From positions 8,972,634-9,036,633 of the forward strand of contig JABAKD010000027.1 of NCBI GenBank assembly GCA_012845835.1: DNA of 64,000 nt, given 5' to 3'. This DNA is from Undaria pinnatifida. Taxonomy: Eukaryota > Sar > Phaeophyceae > Laminariales > Alariaceae. Of the stretch, positions 13,201 to 25,200 are shown piece by piece; the first letter of the stretch is position 1, and each line of letters begins with the position of its first letter. Position numbers and translations under genes: made by a program. The notes beneath the pieces were generated by a model, which had not been told where the DNA came from, ran no database searches, and worked only from the letters and a program-made list of their open reading frames with translations.

Positions 13201-15086
13201 GATATCGGTGTCGGTATCGGTATCGATATCGGCATCAGTATCGTAGGTGTGTGTTCTTCACATTAAACTGATATTTCCACCCATCTACCCATCCAGCACA
13301 ACCAGTGTCCGTCCCGATGTTTCCTCCGAGAAATATGAGCTCTGTAGTCACAAAATACAAGACAAGATATAGACATGGCAAGCACAGCAAGGTTATTTGG
13401 GCAAGCAATGCCAAACGCAATGAATGCGAAGGAAGGCGGAATATATGCACGCCAGCACACCAGACTACTTGCAAGGGAAGAACGAAAGAATAATAGGAAA
13501 TGTGTCGGTATCGGTATCGATATCGGTATCAGTACCGATGTCGGTGTTGGTATCAATAACGGTATCGGTGTCTGTATCGGTATCGCCATAGGTATCGGTA
13601 TACTGTAACCCACCAGTGTATGATTGTAATGCTGAACCTTATGCGTTATAAGAATGAAGGCACGTACAGGGGGGGAGAAGGGAAGCCACCTGTGACCACG
13701 GCTCGACCAGAAGGTCGACGGGGTAAAAGCTCCTATTAATGCCAGTACGACAGCAATTATAAGCTCGGTATGCAAAACAGCGAATATAACCTCGATGTGG
13801 AATTGAGGCCATGCGTACTACTGCTATCGTAAGCCTGAGAATGGTTCATAATCGTACCATGCAGAGAGATCGAACGATTGAAACATCCAGAGGTTGAATC
13901 GGGGGATGTTTGCTTATCATCCCCTCCCTAACATATCAGGAGTATCGCACGTTTTTCAAGTATTGTTCATATCGAGCTTATTTTTTTGTCAGGCTGGTAT
14001 ATACACGAGCTGAGGTGGAAAGTAAAAATGATGACGAAGAAAAACAATACCTATGAAACAGTTGTGGGCGTGCTGACGAAGTTGGGCAGAAATAACGATT
14101 TAACGTAAAGGCAACACATAAGAAATCCGGGAGCCGTTACACGCCTGTATTCTGAAGTTTGTATATATCATATAGATCGCACCATTCTCAAAGAAGCAAT
14201 CCAGTCTGGACTAGCTTTCTTGTCTCCTAATTGTACCGTAGGTGTCCTGTACTACCTAGTCATTGCGTACATACCGTACGCACAACATCCAGTACGCTGA
14301 ATATTGGCAGATGCTTCCAGCTTCAATGCTTCTGTCGCGACAGGATTCTGCTGAACGTCTTGCAGGAACCATGATGTCTACATGGTCAACACTAATTATA
14401 CATTAGTACGAGTATGAGTAAATACTAGCAGTACTGCGTAACGATGCCAGTCACTTGGCAATGTCTCCGATGTGTAGTTTGTGATCACAGAGCTAGTCTC
14501 TAGAAGGAGGCATCGACACGGAGACTGCGTGTGCTAGATGGATACATGGGTGGAAATATCAGTTTAATGTCAAGAACACGCGAACCACTTTCGGTTTGCT
14601 TCACTCGTTTTCGTCTTCCGCTGGGGCATTCTTCCACGTCAGAGTGACTGGAGCCTGTCCTATGACCACGGACTTGGTTATGCGAGTTAAATGTGAGAAC
14701 AGGATTTCTGGGTTTACAATATCAAGTTACAATACGTAACGACTAACAGCAACAGACAAGAACTTGGGACATCGCCCTGCTGCTGCTGCACACTGCTGTC
14801 CTTGTGAGACTCGAACAAAAAGAGGGATCAGAGTCCTGGGAGTCTGACATCTGATACTTACAACCGCGCCTCACGCCGATGTTCTGCTTGTTCATGTGTT
14901 CGCCTCTGGGAAAGGATTAGGAGCGGCCTTGACCGAAACACTGGTTACTGTTAATAACGCCGTAGTTTATGTCCAAGAAGGTCAAATTAATTCACTCATT
15001 GATAGATCATCGGGCAGATTGTTCCTTCCTTGTCCTGACAGAAAAGACGCCACAGGCCGGCAGCAGCAGCGGCAGCAGCAGCGGCA

Positions 15087-15119
<33 letters not shown>

Positions 15120-15462
15120 GCACCGGCAGCAGCAGCAACAAGCCCACAGCAGCTGCAGCAGCAGCAGTAGCAGCAACAATGGCAGCAGCACACGCTCTCC
15201 CTCTCCGTCGAAACAACTCCAACCCAAGCACAACACTATTTATTTCTCCATATCATACCTCAGCTATGGCGGCTCCAACTCCCGCCTTGGCCTCCATCAG
15301 CAAGCGCCTCTCAGACTGCGAAGCTCCTCCCCCGCCCGCTATATGGTTCGACGAAAGCTTCGATGACCTTCCTCGCGAGACGGATCGGGGTGGTCTCGAC
15401 GAGGACGGCGGAGGCCTAAGCTCGGACAGCGTGTCCATGTCTATTGGGTCGGACCACGACAT
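10286..15462 (-). CDS. Four-helix membrane protein, COPI-associated/TVP15-like, four exons
   Basis: Minus-strand exons: 15462-15259, 13078-12931, 12094-11959, 10550-10286. Phases match at all three junctions (donors gtatga, gtgagt, gtgaga; acceptors gcag, tcag, ccag), giving 753 nt or 250 residues. The ATG at 15462 sits in a GCCGCCATG context. Residues 1-68 are Ser/Pro-rich and polar; 69-85 are basic (ERKERLIAKRRARK). Predicted helices lie at about 86-111, 124-139 (CYLVFFGIGGVLAEL), 154-171 (WWFKAPFYVFMAWL) and 182-204, followed by a Lys/Arg-rich tail. A helix ending in FG...LAEL, then an aromatic FYVF helix, is the layout I know from the COPI-associated (TVP15-like) Golgi membrane proteins, so a Golgi or vesicle role is an inference of moderate strength. 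The introns hold a TIR element, two GATCGGTC arrays, a CTG tract beside the first donor and an exon-derived minisatellite. It is divergent from the SMUG1 gene. Confidence 0.68.
10706..10802 (-). pseudogene. Duplicated copy of the last exon of the four-helix membrane gene
   Basis: This intronic segment has its own acceptor (pyrimidine tract ending TTTCAG) and repeats the start of the true last exon (10550-10286): MAWLCLDVRH, then a WFP-ELAAFIA stretch with a few substitutions. It enters in the same phase as the real exon but diverges after about 26 residues and stops at 10706 (IRPWR then TGA). If used it would truncate the protein inside the fourth helix. It could be a decayed tandem exon duplication or a regulated alternative terminal exon; the sequence does not decide. 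Confidence 0.65.
11582..11990 (-). repeat. Minisatellite derived from the third exon's end and splice donor
   Basis: About six diverged copies (near 11582, 11633, 11680, 11863, 11910 and 11953) of a unit reading, on the minus strand, TTCAAGGCTCCGTTTTATG then TATTGTGAGA. The copy at 11953-11990 is the real 3' end of exon 12094-11959 with its GTGAGA donor; the others lie in the following intron. The copy near 11633 keeps an almost identical donor. Confidence 0.7.
12225..12905. repeat. GATCGGTC/GATTGGTTGATTG arrays
   Basis: Two arrays (about 12225-12420 and 12716-12905) of short units based on TCGATCGGTCGATTGG, separated by about 290 bp of A-rich sequence. They fill most of the intron between exons 13078-12931 and 12094-11959 of the four-helix membrane gene. 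GATC/CGATCG palindromes recur every few bases. The Asp/Arg/Ser-rich frames across them are repeat artefacts. Confidence 0.75.
13100..13612. repeat. GGTATCGGTGTC hexamer arrays
   Basis: Two arrays of GGTATC/GGTGTC/GGTAAC hexamers at about 13100-13245 and 13502-13612. The first abuts the left end of the TIR element at 13251; the second lies inside it. A related hexamer family (CCGTTA/CCATTA) fills a SMUG1 intron at 21715-22150. Confidence 0.75.
13251..14579. mobile_element. Non-coding element with about 100-bp terminal inverted repeats
   Basis: The left end (13251 to about 13355) and right end (about 14478-14579) are inverted copies. Both open GTGTTCTT-N-ACATTAAACTG, run through GATATTTCCACCCAT, then a GTGTCCG-type motif and a GAGCTCTG-GTCACAAA motif. 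The interior contains no transposase-like ORF, so this looks like a non-autonomous DNA transposon of about 1.33 kb. Single-ended relatives occur at about 18600-18695 and, more diverged, at 43520-43600 and 46030-46150. No target-site duplication is obvious. It lies in the first intron of the four-helix membrane gene. Confidence 0.6.
15058..15192. repeat. CAG/CTG trinucleotide tract
   Basis: CAG-rich tract with CGG and CAA interruptions, about 65 bp inside the first intron of the minus-strand membrane gene (CTG on the transcribed strand). A 177-codon plus-strand frame crosses it but runs antisense to the first exon of that gene, so I do not call it. Confidence 0.85.
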
Positions 15463-16068
15463 GGCGGCTGATTGTCCCTGGTGCACGCCAAAAGCGCTTT
15501 AGAGTTTGTGCAACCGGGTTGTTGATGCTTAGCGCGTTGTCCACGGAGAGCCTCCCCTTTTGCTGAGAGCGAGGGCGCAAGTGCACCGTACAGCCGGGGT
15601 ACTGCAGTTCCCAGTACTCGTGACCTGTCACCGACACAAATATCGTGCTGTTCTTGAGCAGAAAAGGGACGCAAAAAAGGCAAGCACCCGGAAGGCGGCC
15701 GTAGTTTGTGCCAGCTGAGGAAATGCAGTAAACAGACCTGAGATCGGACCTCTGAAATTTGGTCGGAAAGGATTGCTGGGAGGATCTTGTTCGTGTTCGA
15801 TGTGTTCGGTGAGAGCTCGTGTTCTTCCACGTGTGACCGACGCGAAAAATGCGGGGAGTTCCATTGTACACATCCAATATTATTTTGTAGGGGGAAATGT
15901 TGACATATACATATTGACTTCAATTTAAGTACCGTTAAATATTTTTATTGATGTAAAACGTTTATAATAATTTAGCTCAAATCGATATCTCACAGCAGGC
16001 AGCAGATCTAGCTGCTTGCTGCGCCGTGCCATTTGATTTGATCCATCTTGTGACCTGCCCCTGTGTGC
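15463..16068. promoter_or_regulatory. Divergent promoter region between membrane-protein gene and SMUG1
   Basis: Start codons of two divergent genes lie at 15462 (minus) and at 16069 or 16216 (plus), about 0.6-0.75 kb apart. No other exon is supported here, although a minus-strand frame at 15416-15877 is open through the 5' leader. AT-rich sequence at about 15880-15990 is the likeliest core region. A shared promoter is an inference from gene layout only. Confidence 0.45.
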
Positions 16069-16215
16069 ATGGCCAAGTACTTTCTCCTGCTGGGGCAAGC
16101 GCTGCTTGTGTTTTCTCTTGTCGTTGTTAAAGTAAGGCCGTCACAGTGGGCTTCGTTTATCCCCGCGCCATTGAGTTCTTGCTCGAGGTTCATCGTGTCA
16201 CCAAGAACAAGTCCT

Positions 16216-19200
16216 ATGAAGCGTTCAAGATCATCACCTCATCGCAGCAATGCTGCTGAGGGTACTAAGCGGCACTCTGGAGGCAAGTGGTCTGCCAGCA
16301 GTAGTGGGCGGCCAAGCCGCAGATTGCCACCTCAAGATTCCAAGGGCAATGCTGCAGAAGATGCGTCGAGGCCACTCGCTGTGGTGGATGGCGACGAGCT
16401 GGTGTCGATATCTCGCCAGCTCCACGACAGGCTAAAAGGTGTGATCATGTGACTACACAGCAGTTGTGAGCATCATGCTATCATCATACATCTGCAGCTC
16501 TCGATCATTAGAATACAGTATGCCACCCTGCACCCTGGACCCTGCCTAGCTCACAGCAGGAGCTAGCCGAGTAGCAGACTCCGGACGATCCCAACAAGTA
16601 CAGCATGAGCATCCCAGCAGCTACCGTATTGCTTGCTAGTGCTGCTTGTATCGTAAGACCATATGTGTGCGCGTGCTTATGTTGCAGAGGCCTCAGAAGG
16701 TACAATGGCCACTGGCAGTGGCATCTGTTTCCACTACTTTTGATCACAAGACATGTTGCGTGCCGTGAGAAGGGGGTGGGTGGGGGGGGGAAGGGGTACT
16801 CTCGTACAACATTCGACGGCCGCGGCAGACATGTACGAGGATTGGCAGGAATTCATGAAGGATAACGCGGCGGCAACATCACTGCAAGAGTGCACGTACG
16901 AGGGTTGTTAGGAATCGGCGAAAGCTACGTGTATAGTCTAGACCTACCCATGGTTGTTGTTGTTGTTCTCACATACACCCTTGTCAAAAATCTATTAATA
17001 GAGTCCGTGGTCACCCAGAGGTGCTGGAGCCCTAGGGAGATCCGAAAAACCAAATGAAATCAAAATTCGTCCGGAAATACTCTACGCTTTCCCGCCTAAA
17101 AACGCACGATACGAAGAAGGGCGCACAAGCGAAAAGGTCCAATGTGCAAACTGAACTCACATGGCCGCGGGTATCCACTCAACTACGGCATGGAGTTCCC
17201 CCGTTCCCACAACTACCCAACTCTTTTGCGATGCGACCGACGCACCAGAACAAAGTAGAGTCAGTTGGGGCCTGCTGGAAATGGACTGCGACGCTGCGAC
17301 GGTAAGATTTGTTCTATCTATCGTAGCGTCATAGACTAGACCACGTAGTTCGATTGAAAGTTTTTACGTTGGAGTGGTTGGAGTGTCGGAGTTGGAGTGT
17401 GTATATGATATCATAGGTGTGCACAACAGACAGTATGGGTAGGAGGTTGGGGCCGGGGTTAGCTGCAGAATCTTAAAAATCTCGATCTTGGGGGATGTGT
17501 TGGTACTTTTCATGATACGTATACACCGCATTGCATACTTTCTACTGTTTACTGCCTGAGTATCCCCCCATACACACCCACACCAAAACACCCCTCCCCC
17601 TCCCCCGCCGCGCCACCTAAAGCCAAAATCGGCCAAAATAATATACACCACCAGGTACCCGACTGGTGACATCGCCTCTTTACTCTTTACCTTTCGAGCC
17701 ATCCATGCGGTAGCTCCAAATCGTTTGTTATACGGTCTTCAAGTTCAAATTAACTTCCCCCTGCCCCCCCCCCTCCCCGCCGCTCCCACCATCGCCTAGA
17801 CCTAGCACCACGCGTACAGCAAACTCCTACCCTGGTATACATTTATGCGACCTAATGCTGTTGGAACCCCCCCCCCCCCCCTAAAACCCCGCCTTCCCCT
17901 CACCGGTTATACGACTTACCGGTACAAAATATACATCGGGAACTGATGCATTCCTTCCACAGCCGTCACATGTTGTCCCCCTCAAAAACGGGTTTGATAG
18001 TTTCCGTGCACAGATTGATTAACGTCACCCTGTTGACCCTGGTACAAGCTACACTGTAGTTCTAAGGGGAGTCGCCGACTTATATCCTTAATGAGGACAC
18101 ACACCCAGCAAGACACGCGATCGGAGTACCACACACAGCTTGCAAATATGAGTTTAGACGAAATCTTCGATCTCACAACGGGAGGAGTGTACTTTTACTC
18201 GTGTCGTACTTGTACCAGTTACTGCTGCTGTACCACAAGCGATCCGGCTCTAATTTGAAGCAATCTATCCCCGGACCGTGATTGCAACAGTTCTAAAATG
18301 CAAAGCCTTGGGAGGGGTCTCCATGTCCGCTGGAGGTCTCATCTCGATCCAATACTTGCGCACATAAGCAGTGCAGGACGCACAGGACACGTTTCAGGTC
18401 ACGTAACAGTAAGGAACAGGACTGCCGGTCCAGGCTGACTTTCTTGCTGGGGAAAGAGTGCATTCCACACTAACTTCAGTATTGGACGGTTCCCGATTAT
18501 TATTTTTTTGTTGTCCTGTTGATTCTCAGCCTGACTCCCGCTGCTGCGTGTGTTCTCCACAAAGAGTAGTACAGGTAGAGTAGCCCACAGCTCGTTTCTC
18601 GTGATATTTCCACCCATCCAATCTACATCCAGCAAAAGCAGTGTCCGTGCCGATGCTTGCTCCAACAAAGACGAGCTCTGTGGTCACAAACTACAAGATA
18701 CCCAATAGATAACACACAGCCGTGTACATTGCGCACATCGCTATTACAGCAAGGAGATTGGCGTTCGTTCGTTTTCTTAGCGTTGTGCTTTAGTCATTGT
18801 TGTTATCACGTTATCACACCATCTCATCGCCGTTGATAAGACAGGCTCGAATAAGTAAGTACATTGACTGGTGGCCTGTACTATTGATATTTATGATGGG
18901 CTGTGGCCGTGGCAGTCGGCAGCGGCAAGACGCGCGGCATCACGTTTTGCCTACAATATTTTCTGAAAATGGCGGGGCTCCTTAACCCAAAATCGTCGGA
19001 AAAAAACAAATTATTGTTTTTGCAGTATTTTTTCGTGATGCAATTACCTTGCTGGGCCTTGGGGATGTCCACCGGGTTGATTTTCTCATTGATCGGTGGC
19101 CTGCACTATTTATATTTATTTTAATGACGGGCTGTGCCCGTGGCAGTGTCGAGACGCGTGGTATCACTTTTTGGCTGTAGTATTTTGAGAAAATGACGGG

Positions 19201-22200
19201 GCTCCTCAACCCCTCGAGAGCTGTAGTATTTTCAGAAAATGACGGGGCTCCTCAACCCCTCGAGAGCCCCCAAACCCCTTCCCATACTAATTCCAAGTGA
19301 TTTTTCTGCCCAAAACGGGTTTCCAGTCGTAAAGGCGTTATGACCCAAGATCGTCGAAATGTTATGTATATTTTTTTTTCGCAACTTTTTTTGAGCGATG
19401 TAATACCTGGGCCTTGGGAGTGGGCCCATCGGGTTGCACCCTCTCATATTTTGTCGAAATTCGGTTCTTGGGTACTCTGCTGTGTTGGGATGTTCAAGCG
19501 AGAAGCGCCAGAAAGGAAATCATGCCGCCTCTACGCTTCAGTACATAGCGCTTGTCATGTCAGTGTTTTTTATTTTTTGCCCGTGTAAGATACGTACCTT
19601 GGTACTGACCGCTGTCAGTGTGTGTGTTTTTTGCCCGTGTAAGGCATGTCTTGTTGTCATGATCCCGTTATTGGCCCTGCACTCTGAATTCTTTATTATA
19701 CCGGAGTGTTTGTTTTTTCGGTTGTTTTTTCAATCTGTCACCTCCCCCCCCCCCCCGGCTAAAACAAAAACAAAAACAAGCAAGGCCAGGTGTGGAAGGG
19801 AACCAGCAAGCAGGCGGTCGCGTGCTCCTACAACGTGCTCGAGTACGCCTTCGAGCCCTACGAGGCCTACACGCGCGAATACGGCGGGGGCAGGGCGCTG
19901 GGCCGAGCATTCATCGTGGGCATGAACCCGGGACCCTGGGGCATGGTGAGTTGCCGCGCTATCATGCACCCGTTTGTGTGTAATTGTAGGTGGAAAATTG
20001 AACGAAGGGAATATGCGGTTTGTGGCGCGAAATGTTGAATCTTTTATAGAGGAGGCGCTAATGGGAGAGGGATGGGAGATATGATGTATTGGATAGAGAG
20101 CTCGAGCGTGTGGGAGATGTTGTATAAACCCTTTTCGCGCCCGTGTGCAGTACAGCAACAAAAAAACCCCGGCGATTGCGACATTTTCAAGCGTCTACGA
20201 GTAGCGTGAGCGCGCAGCAGCACGAGTAGGACCATGCTGCGCTGCGCCCGTCCGGTCCGAGTTTTGGCATGTTGGCGTCGTCGTTCCGTCACAAGTTGCG
20301 TCATCGCCAAAGAGCAGCGGCCGATGCCGTAATCATCCACTTTCGTCGCAAATTTTCCCGTCTGAAGTCTCGAAGGGGCTGTAGTAACGCCTGTACAGCT
20401 GGAAACCCTTTTTATGTACAAATTTACTTGGAATTAGTATAGGGAGGGATTTTTGGGCTCTAAAGGGGGGTTAAGGAGAGAAAAGAAGAACGCGATGGTG
20501 GGTGCAGGGGATCAACAATTCTAGAGCCATGACAGCAGAGCAACGGCATCTTGGGAGGTTTACAGAGCAGATGAACACGTCCCTTATATTCTGGATCAGA
20601 CTGATATTTCGAAAGTTGGGGACGACCCGACGTAGGTAAACTATGTAGAGAGGGTGCGTGGACCCAAGACCACCCGGAACCTGGGGTGTTTTTGTTGCTC
20701 TGTAAGTATGCCTCTGTGCTGAGCGTCGACTCTTTGACTGCGCGGTGGGATTAAGGGAAGGGCCGCCGGCCAGTATCCTGCCGGTGCCCCCCCCCCCCCC
20801 GGTCTCTCTCCCACCCACCCTGCTTTCGCTGAACTCTTCGAGGAGAAGAGTGGCTTTCTTTGCTCTTGGCAGAGGTACGGGGATAAGACGGGGTTGTGTT
20901 GACGTGTTTGTGCCGTGAAAGGAGAAAAGCTTGTTGGTTGTTTATGGTTGGTTGTTGGTGATTGCTCGTTGGCGGTTGCTGGCTGACGTTCTCGTTGGCC
21001 GTTGGTTGCTGGTTGTTGTTGGTTGGTTGTTGCTCGTTAATTAGTGGTGGCTGGTGATTGGTTGTTATCGTTGATCGTTGGCCATTGGCTGTTGGGTTGT
21101 TGGTCTTTGATCGTTGTTCGTTGGTTATTGGTCGCTGGCGTGTAGCGAGAGAGGAGGAGAATGCCAACTCGCTCTTTTCCGACACCGACCCCGCTTCTTG
21201 AACTGAAAATGGTTGATATTGGTCGTGACCAGCGTTGGTGAGGGCTGTATAGACCTTGGCTCAGGTTCGACGAAATTGTTGGAATACACTTGGCTTTTAT
21301 TGATATTTATCTAGTCTAGTATAACCCAGCTTCGACTTCCTAGGAATATTCTTGGAATGAAGATGTAATGAAGAGGAAGTTTGGACTGTCAACCATTTTG
21401 GCGAAGGTGAGCCAAGTCGTGAACACTACTGTTGTTGTGGTTGTTGTGGTTGTTGTTGTTATTGTTGTTGTGGTTGTGGTTGTGGTTGTGGTTGTGGTTG
21501 TTGGTGTTGCTGTTGGTGCTGGTGCTGGTGTCGGTGTTGATGTTGGTGGTGTTGGTGTTGATGTTGTTTTTGGTGCTGGTGCTGGTGTTGGTGTTGATCT
21601 TGGTGCTGGTGTTGTTGGTGATGGTATGTGTGGTCGTGGTTGTGGGTATGGTGTCGGTGGTGGTATTATTGTGGTTGTTGGTGCTGCTGTTGCAGTTGTT
21701 GTTTGCTGTTACCGCTACCGTTGTCATTGCCGTTGCCGTCTCCGTTACGTTTGTCCTTTCCGCTGCCGTTTCCGTTGCCGTTATCGTCACCGTTATTGTT
21801 ACCGTTATTGTTACCGTTTCCGTTACCGCTACGATTACCATTACCGTTACCGCCGTTACTACCATTACTCGCTCCCGTTATGACGACCTTTACCATTACC
21901 GTTGCCGTTACCGCTACGGTTACCATTACCGTTACCGCCGTCACTGCCATTACTCGCCCCCGTTATGACGACCGTACCGTTACCGCTACCGTTACCGCTA
22001 CGGTTACCATTACCGCTGCCGTTACCGTCATCGTTACCATTACCGTATTGTTGCCGTCATCGTTATTGTTATCATTACCTTTGCCGTTCTCATTACGGCT
22101 TCCGTTACCGCTGCCGTTACGCTAACCTTTACCTCCGCCGCTATCGTTACCGCGGGTGTTCTGGGTTGAACCTGGCACCCGTGCTCCTCCCCCAGGTGCA

Positions 22201-25200
22201 GACCGGAGTACCCTTCGGGGAAATAGGATTCGTACGGGACTGGCTAGGCGTGAGTGGGAGAGTAGGGCGCCCGAGTAAGGAGCACCCGAAGAGACCGGTG
22301 CAAGGGTTCGACTGCAAACGGAGTGAGGTGAAGGCGATTTGATGTGATGCGATGTCATTTTATGTGATGCGATGGGATGGGATGGGATGGGATGCGATGA
22401 GATGGGATGGGATGGGATGGGATGGGATGGGGTGGGATGGCATGGGGTGGGATGAGGTGGGGTGGGGTGGGATGGGATGGGATGGGATGGAATGTGATGT
22501 GATGTGATGCGGTGGGATGGGATGGGATATTATGTGGTGTGATGTGGATGCAATGTGACCGTGATGTGATATGATGTGATGCGATGTGATGTGTGATTTT
22601 ATTTTTGCGTGTTGATGTATTTGGAGGCGTGTTGGCCCGAGGGAGGGGGGGGGGGGTCGAGCCGAAGGTGTGTGGGTGTTGTTTTGTATTGGCTGGGGCA
22701 GAAAGGGGCACAAAGGAACGATGGGAAGGAAACTGTTTTCAAGCGTCATAGGCTGCGGCTTTTTTTTTTTTGTTCACGTGTGTGCCCTCAGATAATCCCT
22801 TAAAGTATATATTTTTTTGGCGCTTAAGATTCCGTGCGCGCGAGGCCACGGATTACCCTCAAATGAAAGATGTTCAAAGACTGTTTTACATTTTTGGACG
22901 CTGCAATGTCGACGTTTTCGTCTAGCGTTTATTTTTTTTTCGTTTGAAAGGCCTCTCGTGCTGTACCCACGTGTGCTATCCTTGCCCCCCGTCAAGGTCA
23001 GCGGGACGCGTCTTTGGGGTTTCTTCCAGCGGAGGTTCGGCACCGCAGACAACTGGGGAGGTGGGTGGGGGCAGAAGAGGGAAAATACAGGAGAGGGGAG
23101 AGGGTGCGGTGGTGGAGGGGGTAGGGGAGTTGATGGGTCGGTGGGGGAGAGGCGGGGGAGGTGGGTGGGTGGGTGGGTGGGTGGGTGGGTGGGTGGGTGG
23201 GGCGGTGGGGCGATGGGTCGGTGAGTGGGGGGGTAGGTCAGTTCGTGGGTGGATTGGTTGGCGGGGCAAAGCAGCAGTTCGTGGGTGGATTGGTTGGCGG
23301 GGCAAAGCGGTTTGGCAGGCGTGCGAACGAGACAAAGCTATCCAGTGGAAACGAATGTCGACATGTGTCATTCAAACCACTGGCTAAGAACGGCCATTCA
23401 ACCATCGGAAAAATGCACTCCAGGCGGTGGTAGACGGTGCTGGTTGTTGCCGCATGTCGCTTTCCTGCCGGAAACCATCTATCCCCCGCCTCGTGCCCTT
23501 CCCCCCTCTTCCCCGTGTCCGCTCTTGTACGTAACACTTTTGCCGTATGTCGCTTTCCTGCCGAAAACCGTCTATCCCGCGCCTCGTGCCCTTCCCCCCC
23601 TTGCCCGTGTCCCCCCTTGTACGTAACGCTTTGGGGTTGTGCCTCTGGGGGTGGGGGGGTGGGGCGGCCGGGCGGCGCAGATAAGATGTTCGCGTACAAC
23701 TACTGCCCGTTGACCTTCATGACGCATTCTGGGGGAAACATCACTCCAGACAAGTGAGAGGGATGCATACGCCCTTGTTTTTCCATGCTGGGAAAGGGAA
23801 AGAGAGATGTCTTTGGGCAATCGTGCGAAAAAAAATGCCTCTCGTTTAACTGTCCGGGGAGCGTTAATCAGACCCCCGGCCAAAAGAAAAGGGGATTGAG
23901 ATAAAGATTGAGCAATGGTTTTTAACGTAATGCATGGAAGAAACGTAGTGAGCGCCCAAGTGTTGAAGGTGTCTTCTCTGTTTGGAGTAGGAACGGTGCT
24001 CCGTGTCGAAAGGAATGCGTGATCCATGGTCAAATGACTGAAGGCCAGCAAGAAATGAGTACCCCCGCCCCCCCCCCCGGAGGACGATTAGCCCCTTTAC
24101 AACTGCGCGCACGTTATTGTAGACAAACTACTTGTATTTAGTGTGGGGTCATTTTGCAGCAGTGCAAAGCGTCGGGTTCGGTGCCAGCCGTTCGGTTGGA
24201 CAGAAGGAGGTGGCCGAAGTGTCAGCGCAGCGTTGGTTGAGACCTCGAGGAACACGCGACATCGGGATAGGAACAGCTAGCCCCGAAATACTATAGTCAT
24301 CGGTCACCTGTTTCAAAAGCAATGTACGTTATGTTGTTCAGAGACTAAAGCGACGTCGGGGCTGAACGCAAGTGATCCATCAATAATGAATAATCGAAAA
24401 ATCGGAGGTCGCGTTTCATGTTGGTGACCTTAGAGGAAAACTGCCCGGCGTCTTTGCCCCGACACCAGGCGCGGTTGTACAATACCAGGTATAGGCTTGG
24501 ACGCGTCCCGGGTCACGGTGTTTGGCCCCTCCCCCCTCTCCCCCCCTAAAATAAGGTACCTGGTAGTATATACTTGTATATACTTCGAAGTATAATAGTT
24601 GGCCTCGGTTGGCACCTACGCTGAAAAGCATTATATGTATATTGGGGTTGGCGTTGGTTGGGAACGACGCTGTAAAACATGCCATCACTGCGTGAGCTGG
24701 ATAACCAGGGTACCGTTTTTTTTTGTTTTTTTTGGCGGTCACCATGATGGTTATCGAGGTATGTAGATCATATTGTGCGGGGTGGAGAACCCTAACTCCG
24801 CACAGGGGGAATGATCGCATCACGTAGTGTGAATATGGTAAGGTACCCACGAGGCAGTTACACAGTAATTGTTGTTGTTGTTGTTGTTGTTGCTGTTGTT
24901 GTTGTTGTTCTCACATTGACTCGCATAATCAAGTCCGTGGTCACAGGACAGGCTCCAGTCACTCTGGAGCTGAGGAATACCTCAGGGAAAAACACAAACA
25001 AACCAAAGGTGGTACGCGCATATATTACAGCTGACGCAATTCATGCCTCCGCCAGAAACATATAAAAGTGAAATCGGGAGTCAGCCCACAATGTGCCAGG
25101 TCCATACTGGTGCATACGTCTCACTACTCGCGCCTGTAAAAATCGACTATACCGCTTGCCACCCAAGAAAGACTACCATGTATATATTACACGTAGTACC

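Noticed and set aside
14969-15502. 177-codon plus-strand ORF across the CAG tract
   Set aside because: It runs antisense to a well-supported first exon (ATG in GCCGCCATG context, phase-matched donor at 15258) and is extended by the CAG repeat.
24868-25065. Conserved 70-codon frame shared with 31178-31405
   Set aside because: Both are copies of one SINE-like repeat; similarity reflects repeat ancestry and the frame has no supporting context.
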